The notes below the pieces were generated by a model, which made no database searches, had not been told where the DNA came from, and saw nothing but the letters and a program-made list of their open reading frames with translations. The position numbers and the translations under genes were made by a program. This document shows, piece by piece, positions 1 to 10,453 of a stretch of 64,000 bases of DNA. The DNA lies in contig NC_081826.1 of NCBI RefSeq assembly GCF_030867095.1, positions 59,550,001 through 59,614,000 on the forward strand, in the 5' to 3' direction. Each line of letters begins with the position of its first letter. The first letter of the stretch is position 1. The DNA is from Alligator mississippiensis. Taxonomy: Eukaryota; Chordata; Crocodylia; Alligatoridae.

Positions 1-124
1 TCCAAACATTTTTTCCAATGAGCAATTGACAAAACAGACCTGATGAGTGAAAGTGCAACTTAATGCTCTTAATGTTTAAATTGCACTTTTCTATGATTTC
101 TATAAACAGCCAGCCAAAGTTTTC

Positions 125-334
125 TGTTCACAGCCCCTGGTTCTCATGGGGGACTTCAATCACCCTGACACCTGCTGAGAAGGCAATACAGCAGTGCACA
201 GGCAATCCAGTAAGTTTTTGAAGAGTGTTGGGGACAACTTCCTGGTGCAAGTGCTGGAGTGGCCAACTAGGGGCCAGGGTCTTCTTGACCTACTGCTCAC
301 AAACAGGGAAGAATTAGTGAAGAATGTACTAGTA
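125..334 (+). mobile_element. CR1 LINE, endonuclease fragment (left part of an interrupted copy)
   Basis: The plus strand encodes a decayed piece of the CR1 apurinic endonuclease, with the recognisable LMGDFN motif near 147-164 and a downstream '[16 protein letters not shown]' stretch. An in-frame TGA follows at about 176. The reading continues at 2633 once the hAT element at 335-2624 is removed, so this is the 5' side of the CR1 copy that runs to about 4765. Its 5' boundary is uncertain. Bases 1-124 contain nothing I can assign. Confidence 0.8.
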
Positions 335-493
335 CAGGGTTTTTCAACCTTTTTAAAGAAGTGTACCCCTTCTGTCTCAGGGATGTAGGTTGTAGCCGTG
401 TTGGTCTAAGGACATAGGCAGACAAGGTTCCTTGGGTGAATTTGATATCTTTTATTAGACCAACCCAAATAGTTGAAGAATAGTTATTAAGCA

Positions 494-524
494 AGCTTTT
501 GAGTTCAAAAACCCTTCGTCAGGC
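494..524 (-). ncRNA. hammerhead-ribozyme-like motif in the Penelope-like 3' region
   Basis: Read on the minus strand, the bases at 522-516 spell the hammerhead core CTGACGA. They are followed by an imperfect hairpin and then CAAAAGC, where an active core would have GAAA; a CG to CA change explains the difference. Penelope-like elements are known to carry hammerhead ribozymes in their terminal repeats, and this lies just downstream of the endonuclease on the coding strand. One extra A sits between the core and the hairpin, so a fold check is essential. The motif is decayed and probably inactive. Confidence 0.4.
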
Positions 525-607
525 TAAGGAAGTTTCAGCAGTTGGTGTGTGCTCTTCCTGGATGGAATGAAAAGTAAAGAAGCCAGGGGCTGGGCTGGGC
601 TGGGGAG

Positions 608-1475
608 TCAGATGTCAGGCAGATTATAATGTATCAAAAATCCAATGTCTATGTTTAGTCCATCATCTCTAGTATCCAGGAGGTTGACGAAATGGAGCTC
701 ATAGGCTCGTCTCTGGGAAGTGGTGTGTAAGTTTCCCTTGAGTATCAGGACTGAGAGATTGGAGAGAGAGTGGCCCTCCTGTGAGAAATGTGCCCCCACC
801 GGTAATTGGGTATTTCTGTCTTTGATGGATTTCTGGTGTGCGTTCATTCTGGTGCGCAGTTGTTGTTTGGTTTCTCCTACATATTTTCCATCAAGGGATT
901 TGGTGCATTGGATGAGGTATTACATTTCTGGAGGTGCAGCTGTAAGATCCAGGGATGCTGATGGCTCTGTTGTGGGGTGTAGTAATTGTGGGGGTGGTGG
1001 AGATGTGTTGGCAGGTTTTGCATTTCTTGTCCTGGCACGGTCTGGATCCTTTTGGTGTGTTCTGGGCTTGAGGAAGTTTGCTTCTCGTGATGAGGCTGGC
1101 TAGGTTCAGTGCTTGTTTGAAGGCTAGGATGGGTGGCTCTGGGAAGATCTTTTTAAGAATAGGGTCTCTTTCTAGTACGGGTTGCAATTTTTTGAGGATT
1201 TTCTGTACAGGTTCAAGGGAGGGGTGATATGTCATAACCAGTGGAGTGCGATTTGTGGGGGGTTTTCTTCTGTACTGCAGCAGTTCTTCACATGGTATCT
1301 GGGTGGCTCTTTCAAACATGCGATCTATCTCTCTGGATGTGTGTCCTTGTTGGGTGAAAGCGTTTTTAAGATTGGTGAGGTGGTGATCCCGGGTGTTCTC
1401 TTCAGTACAAATGCGGTGGTATCTGAGGGCTTGGCTGTATATCACAGCCTTTTTGATGTATTTAGGGTTCAGCTC
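608..1475 (-). pseudogene. Penelope-like element, linker plus GIY-YIG endonuclease (broken)
   Basis: Two minus-strand reading segments, about 1475-891 and about 885-608, lie in different frames, so the gene is frameshifted between them near 885-895. The first segment holds motifs typical of the Penelope linker: TSREIDRMFERATQIP, then NRTPLVMTYHPSL, and a cysteine cluster with PCQDKKCKTCQ. The second holds the GIY-YIG-type core KYVGETKQQLRTR, followed by an LPVGAHFSQEGHS stretch and a terminal DDGLNIDIGF motif. In intact elements this endonuclease nicks target DNA so the reverse transcriptase can prime. With the reverse transcriptase absent and the frame broken, it should not function. Confidence 0.75.
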
Positions 1476-1551
1476 ATGTACCCCTTTATTTTTTTTTCTT
1501 GTTTTTAATATTACCAATTATGTGATATAAGAAATAATGTTACAATGAATA

Positions 1552-1824
1552 AGAGTTACAAGAAATAATGGCCACAAGCTAGCAGAGAGCAGATTTAGAT
1601 TGGACATTAGGAAGAACTTCTTCACAGTTCGAGTGGCCAGGGTCTGGAACGGGCTCCCAAGGGAGGTGGTGCTCTCTCCTACCCTGGGGGTCTTTAAGAG
1701 GAGGATAGATGAGCATCTAGCTGGGGTCATCTAGACCCAGCACTCTTTCCTGCTTATGCAGGGGGTCGGACTCGATGATCTATTGAGGTCCCTTCCGACC
1801 CTAACATCTATGAATCTATAAGAC
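1552..1824 (+). mobile_element. CR1 LINE 3' end, 5'-truncated
   Basis: This matches the C-terminal codons and 3' untranslated region seen in the better copy at 46106-46366: 'gagcagatttagattggacattagg', then 'gatctattgaggtcccttcc', ending in the 'aacatctatgaatctat' tail. It sits inside the hAT at 335-2624. Only the last ~60 codons of ORF2 plus the tail are present. Confidence 0.85.
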
Positions 1825-2537
1825 ATACTACACTAATTAATATTAAATGCATTATTAATATATGCATTAAATATATATATCATAGTTATGCCACAACAGT
1901 TTGGGTTGGTAACTGTTGTGAGGGAAGGGGCAACGGGGGAGGAAAGGGGCACAGGAAGGACAGATTGAGGCATAGGAAGGACAGGGGAGGGAGGGAGTGG
2001 GGCAGGGGCAGGCACTGCACAGCTGGGGCAGACTGTGGGACTGAGCTGCAAGCAGCATGAAGTGGGTGGGGGGGAGCAGAAGGGGGCAGCTCCCACTGTT
2101 GCATGCACCTCGGGAGGGCATGGGGGGCATGTACCCCTGGATCTGTGTGGGGTGAGGGTGAGCTGCAGCTGTAGGCTGGGGCTGGGTGGCACCAGATTCT
2201 TCCTGGTAGGGGGGCTGGGTTGGGCTGGGCTGTGCTCAGGGCGGGTAGCAGTGGTGCTGGGAGGGGAGCTATGGAGGGGGGCTGCAGCCACCCCAAAATT
2301 CACTGTAGCCCCACCAACCCACCCTCTCAGCACCACCGCCATCTATCCCAAGCTCTCCATGTTGCTGAGCTGTCCTCTTGGCCACCTGCATGCTGCACTG
2401 CAGCTGAGTGCAGGCACAAGGCATTTATCAGCCATATTGCCAGCAACATCAGCCAAAAAAAGCCGATTGCTGATACTTCCACTTTTCCTTATATCAGTAC
2501 CAATCTGATATGGGACCAATGTATCGGTGCACCTCTA
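1825..2537. mobile_element. GC-rich hAT-like element with a GGTGCACCTCTA right end
   Basis: The right end (reverse-read TAGAGGTGCACCGATA) matches the ends of the complete element at 7652-8794, and the GC-rich interior shares several phrases with that element. A matching left end is not visible; 1825-1900 is AT-rich and the boundary is approximate. Long open frames across this GC-rich stretch are not credible genes. Confidence 0.55.
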
Positions 2538-2632
2538 GCAATTTTTTCTGATTCATTCTGCGTACCCCCTACAACATTTTTAAGTACCCCTAGGGCTTTG
2601 TGTACCTCTGGTTGACAACCACTGTATTAGTA

Positions 2633-4765
2633 GATGGCAACTTGGGCAGCAACGACCAGAAGATGATTGAGTTGAGGATCCTGGGGAAAAGAAGGGTGAA
2701 GAGCAGCAGAGGAAGGACCCTGGACTTCAGAAAAGCAGATTTCGACCTGTTCAGGGAACTCATGGGCAGGATCCCCTGGGAAGACATTCTGAGGGGAAGA
2801 GGAGTCCAGAAGAGCAGGCTTTACTTTAAAGAAGCCTTACTGAGAGTGCAGGAACAATTCATCCCGATGAGCAGGAAGACTAGCATGTATGGCAGAAGAC
2901 CAGCTTGGCTTAGCTGGGAACTCTTCAAGTGGAAACTTGGACAAACAACTAGGGAGGAGTATAAGAATATTGCTTGGGCAAGCAGGATGAAGTCAGGAAG
3001 GCCAAAGCGTAATTAGAGTTGCAGCTAGCAAGGAAGAGTTTCTACAAGTATGTCAGTAAAAAGAGGAAATTCAGGGAGAATGTGAATCCCTTCCTGAATG
3101 GGGGAGGAATCTAGTGACAGAGGATGCAGACTACTGCACCTGACAGCACAGTTTGGGGAGGAGGTGAGCAGCCAACAGTGGCAAAAAAAGGTTAGGAACT
3201 ATTGAGAAAAGCTGGGCATATACAAGTCCACGGGGCTGGATGGGATGTACTCGAGGGTGCTGAAGGAACTGGCTGATGTGATTGCAGAGCTGCTGGCCAT
3301 CATCTTTGAAAACTCATGATGATTGGGAGTGGTCCTGGATGATTAGAAAAGGGCAAACATAGTGCCCATATTTAAGAAAGGGAAGAAAGAAGATCTAGGG
3401 AACTATAGACCGGTCAGCCTCACCTCAGTCCCTGGAAAAATCATGGACCAGATCCTTAAGGAATCAGTTTCTAAGAACTTGGAGGAGAAGAAGGTGATTA
3501 GGAACAGTCAGCATGGATTGACCAAGGGCAAGTCATGCCTGACCAACCTGATTGCCTTCTATGATGAGATGATTGGTTCTGTGGATATGGGGAGAGCAGT
3601 GGATGTGATGCACCTTGATTTTAGTAAGGCTTTTGATACAATCTCCCACAACATTTTTGCAGGTAAACTAAGGAAATATGGACTGCATGAATGGATTGTA
3701 AAGTGGATAGAAAACTGGCTGGAGCATCAGGCTCAGAGGGTAGTAATCAATGGCTTGATGTCTAGTTGGCAGCTGGTATCAACTGGAGTGCCCTAGGGGT
3801 TGGTCCTGGGGTCAGTTTTGTTCAATATGTTCATCAACAACCTGGAAGATGGCATAGAGTGCACCCTCAGCAAGTTTGCAGATAACATCAAGGTGGGGGA
3901 GTAGTAGATATGCTGGAGGGTAGGGCTAGGATTCAAAGTGACCTAGACAAATTGGAGGATTGGGCCAAAAGAAATCTCATGAGATTCAATAAGGACAAGT
4001 ACAAAGTCCTGCACTTAGGACAGAACAATTCCATGCACCTGTACAGGCTGGGGGCTGACTGGCTGGGCAGCAGCTCTGCAGAAAAGGACCTGGGGGTTAC
4101 AGTGGAAAATAATCTGAATATGAGCCAACAGTGTGCCCTTGTTGCCAAGAAGGCTAAAGGCATACTGGCCTGCATCGGTAGAAGTGTTGCCAGCACGGCA
4201 AGATAAGTGATTATTCCCCTCTATTCTGCACTGTTGAGGCCATGTCTGCAGTACTGTGCTCAGTTTTGGGCCCTCCACTACAGAAAGGATGTAGACAAAT
4301 TGGAGAAAGTCCAGTGGAGGACAATCAAAATAGTGAGGGGGCTGAGGCAGATGATTTATGAGGAGAGGCTGCGGGCACTGGGCTTATTTAGTCTAGAGAA
4401 GAGAGGACTGAGAGGGGATTTAATAGTAGCCTTCAACTACGTGAAGTGGGGTTCAAAAGAGGATGGAGTTAGACTGTTCTGAGTGGTGGTAGATGACAGA
4501 ACAAGGAACAAGGGTCTCAAGTTGCAGCAAGGAAAGTTTAAGTTAGATATTAGGAAGAATTTTCTCACTAGGAGGGTAGTAAAAAACTGGAATAGATTAC
4601 CCAGACAGGTTGTGGACTCTCCATACATGGCAGTTTTTAAGACCTGGTTAGAAAAATCCTTGGATGGGATGATGTAGTTGGGGATGGTCCTGCTTTGAGC
4701 AGGGGGGGGGTGGACTAGATGACCTCTTGAGGTCCCTTCCACTCCTAATTTTCTATGATTTCTAA
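2633..4765 (+). mobile_element. CR1 LINE (right part of the interrupted copy)
   Basis: The CR1 resumes in frame directly after the hAT insertion and continues through reverse transcriptase to a CR1-type 3' end, with 'gacctcttgaggtcccttcc' near 4720 and 'ttctatgatttct' near 4750. This family differs from the 45690-46366 family in its tail and is more diverged. The full copy would span about 125-4765 without the 2.3-kb insertion. Confidence 0.85.
2636..4677 (+). pseudogene. CR1 ORF2 remnant (end of endonuclease and reverse transcriptase)
   Basis: The decayed ORF2 shows recognisable reverse-transcriptase blocks in order: 'VPIFKKGKKEDLGNYRPVSL' at about 3365-3422, a LDFSKAFDTISHN block near 3616-3655, the GVP block ending in a TAG at 3794-3796, and the catalytic block at 3875-3886. 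The last reads F-A-D-N where CR1 normally has F/Y-A-D-D, so one catalytic aspartate is replaced. Further stops sit at about 4204-4206, 4480-4482 and 4675-4677. In life ORF2 copies the element's RNA at a nicked target. This copy is dead. Confidence 0.85.
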
Positions 4766-4866
4766 TGTTGGTGACAGGTATCATTATTGATTTTTATAGC
4801 AGTAGTACTGAGGAGCTCCAGTAAAGGATCAAGGGCCCTTTATACCAGGTGAAGTTTAAACATACC

Positions 4867-5713
4867 TGTGGCAGCGAGAGCTGCTTCCAAGAACTGGAAG
4901 CACTGGGGGCAGCCCCCAATGCTCTGGGAGATAGACCTGGGGACCCTGGCCCCGAAAACTTACTGGAGAGGCAGGCCGGGTCATCAGGAGAGTTGTGCGA
5001 GCCAGTGCTGCACTGGCTTTTCAAGCGACTCTCAATTAAGTTTGGCGGTGGCCGGCTGATGATGTCAGCCACAGCTGCTGCCACGGGGGATTTAAAAACA
5101 CCAGCAGAAGCTGGCAGAGCAGAGGGAGGCAAGAGGCAGGAAGGAGAGCTCACCGGGCTGCGACCTGGCCTAGCAATAATAGCAGACAACTCTGCCCCAC
5201 AGAAAATAGGCGGGGGCAGTGTCTGGTAGCCTGATGAGCTCATCAACCCTATGCTCCATGAGAGTGAGCTTGGGGTCAGCCAACTACCCCAGTGCACAGG
5301 CAGGGTTCATTCAACCCTGAGCCGGTGGAGGGCACGGCAGTTACAAGCCCTGCACTGGGGTCAAGCAAGGTCAAGAACCAGGAGCAAAGGACAGGCTGCA
5401 ACCATGAGCCTGCACCATGAACTGGGGCCAAAGAGGCTGAGGTCTGTTGGCTGAAGAAGTGAAGCCGGGACCGCAGGCTGGCACAGCAGCATGACGACTC
5501 CAACGGTTGGCAAGTGGATGGGATGTATGGGAGGCGAAGCCCCAAGACCAACCGTGACAAGGCAGTGAGTAAGCCCCACCTTCGGGCCCCAGGCTTGGAA
5601 CACCACTGAACCCCTCCTTTCAGTTAAGATTCCATCAAGTAATGGCAGGCAAGTTGGGGAGGCCTGTCCCAGAGTGTGGAGGGATACTCACAGTGCCTAC
5701 CGAGGTTGCCACA
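4867..5713. repeat. solo LTR with 5-bp target duplication
   Basis: The segment starts TGTGGCAGC and ends GTTGCCACA, giving a 7-bp terminal inverted repeat of the TG...CA type. It is flanked on both sides by the exact 5-mer ATACC (4862-4866 and 5714-5718). That is the signature of an LTR left by recombination between the two LTRs of a provirus. A TTTAAAA at 5091-5097 could be a promoter element if transcription runs left to right, but I see no clear AATAAA. Length is 847 bp. The open frames inside it are incidental. It is unrelated in sequence to the LTR at 56437. Confidence 0.75.
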
Positions 5714-5718
5714 ATACC

Positions 5719-7070
5719 ACAGAAAGGTCTCCCTTGCTTTGATTAAGTTTCAGTCTAGAATCCCCAGTTCTTCACTGCATGAATATTATGGCTTCTTGCT
5801 CTTTTACAAATTATTTTCCATGTATGGAAAATTGAAAAATTCTGGAGCAAAAATATCCTGGAGAGCCTAATATTATTGTCTTGGTAGTTTCTGGAGTTAA
5901 TACATGTATTTCTAATTACTACACATGATAAAAGTTGTTGTTTAGCATTTAAGAATTTTTTCAAAGATTATTACAGTTCATAAAGAGGTTTCTGGATTAT
6001 TTTGGATGGAGATACGGACTTCGCTAGTACATTGGAATTGTGTGTCTGCACAGTGTCTGGTATAGTAAGGCCCTGATTTTGGTTCAGGCTTTTGGATTCT
6101 ATTGTAATACAATTAATAAATGCCTTAGGTCTTTTGTTTTTGTATTTAGGAGGCAATCAATATTGTTCACTGTTTGCAATAATACATCTCAACATATTCA
6201 TACTTTAGTCTTGTAGACAAGCACTGGGCAAGCTTTTCAGCACATCTCTAGTATTGCTCCTTACCCCTGATGTGGCATCACACTGAGTCATTCCTCATGT
6301 CAGTGAAAAACAGAAATAGCTTCACTTAAATAAAGAGTTAAAATAATGTAAAATCAGCTTGAGTTTGTCAAGTTCAGTGAATCCAGCCAGTGAACAAAGA
6401 ACTGGAACATTTGGTTCAGAGCAATTTTTAGTTGTCAGCACAGTTGAGAAATTCTTTATAAAACTCTCATTTTTAAACATAGACTATCAGGAGTATTATC
6501 TGACTTCTTTGTTTCATTCAAAGAGGAATTTTAGTCTTTAAAGAAGTGGATACTGCTACTGTGATGTCTGTGACTGCAGATTCACCTGTATATGATCTGC
6601 AACACTTACCCCTGCCTTTAAGCCAGCTGGTAGAAACAAGCTGAGACCAGAGGAAATTATGAAGAATAAATGTTAATGTAATGTATGCTGTCTAAATGCA
6701 CTAACAGAACAGCATAAATGCTAATAATAAATAGATTTCTTTTGTAAATCAAAATAAAGGTTTCAACAGCATCTTAAGTGACAATGACAATGCAACATAG
6801 TTTTTTCTGCAAGAGATAAATGTTAACAAGTAAATTCAGTAGGGATTAGGAGAAAATTGTTCCCGGGTCAGTCCACAGGTTTGGGAGAACAGTGATCTGT
6901 GCAAGCCTGAGGAAAGTGTATGAAATAATAATACAGGCTATGAATTCCTTTTGCTCATGTTCACGACTCTTTTGTCTTCACTTTCTTCAAAAAGCTGAAG
7001 GTTTCCATTGTGTTAGCTCAATTGAGTTAGTTTTTCATAATTATTTTTTAATTATGGTAAACTGAAACAG
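5719..7070. other. AT-rich intergenic stretch, nothing identified
   Basis: No coding signal, no clear transposon ends and no RNA gene were found here. Only short open frames without family resemblance are present. Confidence 0.5.
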
Positions 7071-7078
7071 GCTAACAC

Positions 7079-7530
7079 CTTGGTGTTCAAACTTTTTCCC
7101 CAGCAGGCAGGATGGGCAGTGCCTTATCTGTCCAGGAGCCAGAATCTGCTGATGGTCCCAATCGGACACCAGGGCCAGCATGGTGGGCACTATCTGACCA
7201 CATAGTGAGGGGTGTGGGGCAGCCTAGCCACAACCCAGCTCTGTGGGGGAAAAGGGTCATCACTTGGCCTCACAGGGAAAAAGGTGGTGTACAGGTGTGG
7301 TAAGGGGGCATGGCCTGACTCAGTCCGGATGCAGGGGAGAGGGCATGGCCCAGCTACAACTGTCAGTGCAGGGGTTGGGATTTGGGAATGTGGTGGGGGG
7401 AGGGTGACTATATTAATGGCCATTGCTCTCTCACCACCAAAATTCCTGCCCCATGGAGAATCCCACAGGCCAGATGCGATGACTCTGTGGGCTGCATTTG
7501 GACTGAGGGCTGGAGGTTGAGCATCCTTGG
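7079..7530. mobile_element. hAT-like non-autonomous element
   Basis: The element is GC-richer than its flanks and its interior resembles the hAT at 13425-13847 ('tgggctgcatttggactgagggctggaggttg' type right end). The ends are imperfectly inverted. The flanking 8-mers are GCTAACAC (7071-7078) and GCAAACAC (7531-7538), which match at 7 of 8. No transposase is visible. Confidence 0.6.
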
Positions 7531-7651
7531 GCAAACACATATGAAAGCATGTTAGTTGGCTAATACATATTTCTTGGCCTTGTCCATGTTGCCTTTTCTT
7601 CACTAGGGAAAAAATTGCTTTAACTCCTGTTAGCTAACATGTGGTAACTAG

Positions 7652-8794
7652 TAGAGGTTCATCAATATATCGGTCGCATATCAGATCGGCACCAATAATA
7701 GGAAAATTAACATTATCAGCAATTGGGTTTCTTTTGGCTAATAATGTCAATGATAAATGCACATGCAGCCACAACATGCATGTGGCCAGGACTGCAGCCT
7801 GGCAGTTTGGAGAGCAGCCTCCTACTGGTAAGTCTGTGTGGGGGTGGGGAAGGAGCACGGCGGAGGCAGGTTGAGGCCACTACAGTGAGGGAGGGAGTGG
7901 GGCAGAGGCAGGTGATGCCTAGCCAGGGAGGTGAATGTGACCCTGGGGTGGGGCATAGGGAAGAGCTGTGGGCAGCTTGTCCAGGGGGCATGTCAAGGTG
8001 TGGGGGCAGGTCCATGCCACTGCACACACCTCTGGGGGAGGCATGGGGAGTATGTGCCCCCCCCAGATTTGTGTGCAGGGAGAAGCTGTTTGTCCACAGT
8101 GTGCTCAGGACCAGGGGCTGCGCCAGCCTCTTCTCGGAGGCAGGGCTGGGTTGGGGCTGTGCTTGGAGAAAGTGGGGGCAAGGTGGGAGGTGGCGGCACT
8201 GGGAGGGGTGGCTACAGGGGGGCTACAGGTAATTTTGGGGTGGCCACAGCACCCTAAACCTCTAGTGCTGCCACCACTGCTGCTTGCATCATGACGCTGA
8301 GCCCGCCCCACCCTGAGTGCTGCCCCGGCCCAGCCCTCCCACCAGGAAGAGGCTGGCGCAGCCTCTTCCCCCAAGCCGACAGCAGGTAACCAAATCTCAC
8401 CCCACACACAAATCTGTGGAGACACATGCCTCCCCTGGGGGTGTGTGCAGTGGTGGGAAGCCACTCCCCCTCCCCACCTGCTGCGCCCCCTGGACAAGCT
8501 GCCCACAGCTCTTCTCTGTGCCACACCCCAGTATTGATTTCACCACCCTGGCTGGGCAGCACCTGCCCCTGCCCCAGCCCCACTCTTCATCATCATGGGG
8601 GCCCTGATCTTGCCCCCCATGCCTCTTCCCTCCCCCATGCCCCTTCCACCCACAGACTTACTGGCAGGTGGCTACTCTCCAAGCTTCTAGGCTGCATTCC
8701 TGTAAATTGGCTATCAGATTGATATCGGCTGATATGGCCAGTTAATAATCTATCAGCAATATTGGGCAAGAAAATCTTTATCAGTGCATCCTTA
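7652..8794. mobile_element. foldback-type hAT element with long inverted arms
   Basis: The ends TAGAGGTTCATCAATA and, in reverse, TAAGGATGCACTGATA flank a GC-rich body. Exact 8-bp duplications GTAACTAG lie at 7644-7651 and 8795-8802. The body is a large imperfect palindrome: the 23 bases at 7961-7983 (aagagctgtgggcagcttgt...) recur exactly in reverse complement at about 8491-8513, with the centre near 8236. Long open frames in both orientations arise from GC content. No transposase is recognisable. Confidence 0.8.
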
Positions 8795-8802
8795 GTAACT
8801 AG

Positions 8803-9908
8803 TATATGATAAAATCCTAGTGAAGACAAAATAGGTGGCAGTTTTCATGCCACAGGTTGATTAGATTTCCCTATAATTTCAATTTGACCTACTAACACTT
8901 GTTAAAATTGCAAATTGTCTTGTGTTTACAGAGATCTAATTTGGCATTCTTTTGCACATTTTAACAAATAAGCATTTTTCTAGTAAATATACACTCTGGG
9001 TGGTTCTTTGTTTGTGCATCAGCTTGTTTAAAAGATTTAAAACAATTTTGTTTCTCAGGCCCCAACTCTGAACCCTTTGTGTACTCAAAGCTTGTAGCAG
9101 AGAAAGATCTTAAGCTCCATTCACACTTGACCAAATGTAGCAAAATCATTGGATAGACATGGCAGTTGTGCTTTGTGTTACGTTAGGTGGTAAAATCTGA
9201 GCTCTTAGGATGTTAAGGGAATCCTTTTGTGGAGCAGTGTGCGCTCAACTACAATTTACTTCAAGGAAAGTTTTCTCTATGTAAAGACTAAGAAAAAAAT
9301 TGAATATAAGCAGGTAGTTAAACGAATGGCCACCACCTTTTGGGGGCAAAAATAAAATTCTTCACATAAAAATTGGTTCTGATGATTTTTTCTTAGGATT
9401 GTTTCTCAGATCTAGATGGAATTAGACAGCAGAGAGAGAAAATACATTCCAGAGCAGCCAACAGTCCAATGTTTACGGCACTTGGTTGGGATTTGGGAGA
9501 CCTAGATTCAAGTCTCTGGTCTGTCTGATTAGGAGTTATATAAACACTGGTCTATAGTCAAAGATAGATCAAATTAAGCATAATTGAAGCACCTAAATCC
9601 AAAATCGTGATACAAGCTCCTGCTCTGTTTGTGCCTAAACATATTACATGATTCCTTGTTTAACTGTAAAGCTCTAGGTGCATAATTTTCTTCTTCTGTG
9701 CAGGCCCAGAACTGCTCCATTTCAAGTGCTCAAGTTGATGCCTAAACCTGACTTGGAAACAGAAACTAAATGTGTCCTTGCACAAATCATTTGAGAGACC
9801 CTATGTGGAATGCATGCTCCATGCCACTACACAGAAACTTCACAAAATGCACTTCTTCCACTTAACAGGAGAAGGCTTTAATCACCAGGTACTTTCTGAG
9901 GTTATTCT
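8803..9908. other. AT-rich intergenic stretch with one possible SINE scrap
   Basis: Mostly featureless. At about 9455-9535 a phrase of the form 'ggcacttggttgggatttgggagacctagattcaagtct' resembles a tRNA-derived SINE, with GATTCAAGTCT standing for a degenerate B box. Nothing else is assignable. Confidence 0.45.
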
Positions 9909-9972
9909 GGCCACATCTCCATATGCGCTTTACTGAGGAGTATACCAATTAGCTGTGGAATAAAGCATCACT

Positions 9973-10228
9973 GGGCGTGTCTACATGTGCACTTTAATGC
10001 GCAGTAGCTAATTTTACTGTGCATTAAAGCATCACATCAAAAAAATGCTAATATGCTAATGCAAAGTAACAATAGGCTACTGTGCATTAAGCATCACTAA
10101 AAAAAGCATGCATTTTTGTTATTGCATATTAGGGCAGCATACTGTGCATTTATTTAGTACCTCACATCAGGGGTACTAAATTTAATGTTCAGTAGCAAAA
10201 GAGCATCAATAAATGTGTAGATGCACCC
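9973..10228. mobile_element. short-form MITE (GGGCGTGTCTACATG family)
   Basis: The ends GGGCGTGTCTACATG and, in reverse, GGGTGCATCTACACA are inverted. A 'tttagtacc...ggtacta' inner palindrome is shared with the copy at 49068-49303. The flanking triplets ACT and ACA nearly match. It is nested in the long-form MITE. Confidence 0.65.
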
Positions 10229-10233
10229 ACAGT

Positions 10234-10453
10234 CATAGCTGTCCCTAGGTGTGTGTGGGGCCCAGGGCATATCCGCCCATGCGGGGCTGGGGGGTGGCAA
10301 GCGGCCGGAGTGCAGAGCAGGGGAGGGGAGGGGGTGGTGAGCGGCCAGAGCATGGAGCTGGCGGTACACAGCAGGGCCTATATGGCACAGTCTGTGGGGC
10401 GCCCCAAAGCATGGGACCCGGGGCAGTTGCCCCGATTCCCAGAGACAGCCCTG
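10234..10453. mobile_element. short hAT-like element, GC-rich
   Basis: The inverted ends are CATAGCTGTCCCTAGG and, in reverse, CAGGGCTGTCTCTGGG. Exact 8-bp duplications CCCACAGT lie at 10226-10233 and 10454-10461. It is 220 bp long, was inserted at the junction between the two MITEs, and so is the youngest layer here. Confidence 0.75.

Larger units (their letters stand above)
385..1475 (-). mobile_element. Penelope-like retroelement, 3' part
   Basis: On the minus strand this segment encodes the C-terminal part of a Penelope-like element: a lysine-rich reverse-transcriptase/endonuclease linker, then a GIY-YIG-type endonuclease, then a non-coding 3' end. That end carries the phrases GGTCTAATAAAAGATAT and AGACCAACACGGCTAC, which recur at 34650, 37607 and, in part, at 18075. 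It is inserted inside the hAT at 335-2624. The reverse transcriptase itself is missing, so the copy is 5'-truncated. The clade (Neptune-like is plausible) is inferred. Confidence 0.8.
335..2624. mobile_element. hAT-type DNA transposon remnant, filled with later insertions
   Basis: The ends are inverted: the left starts CAGGGTTTTTCAACC and the right end read in reverse starts CAGTGGTTGTCAACC. Both are followed by 'gtacccc' segments. The 8 bases before (TACTAGTA, 327-334) and after (TATTAGTA, 2625-2632) match at 7 of 8, which fits an hAT target duplication. The flanking CR1 coding frame reads through when the element is removed. Its own sequence survives mainly at 335-384, about 1476-1550 and 2538-2624; the rest is a Penelope-like element, a CR1 end and another hAT. 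No transposase is recognisable. Confidence 0.8.

Noticed and set aside
1833-2508. Long overlapping open frames on both strands (up to 169 codons)
   Set aside because: They lie in a GC-rich hAT-like body, have low-complexity proline/glycine composition and no family resemblance.
4849-5606. Possible small genes in both frames at 4849-5606
   Set aside because: The whole region is a solo LTR with TG...CA ends and a 5-bp duplication.
7190-8722. Many open frames of 70-170 codons on both strands
   Set aside because: They come from the GC-rich foldback hAT and its neighbour; composition bias explains them.
9450-9540. Possible tRNA gene
   Set aside because: A tRNA-like B box is present, but no cloverleaf with paired acceptor stem can be drawn; it looks like SINE debris.
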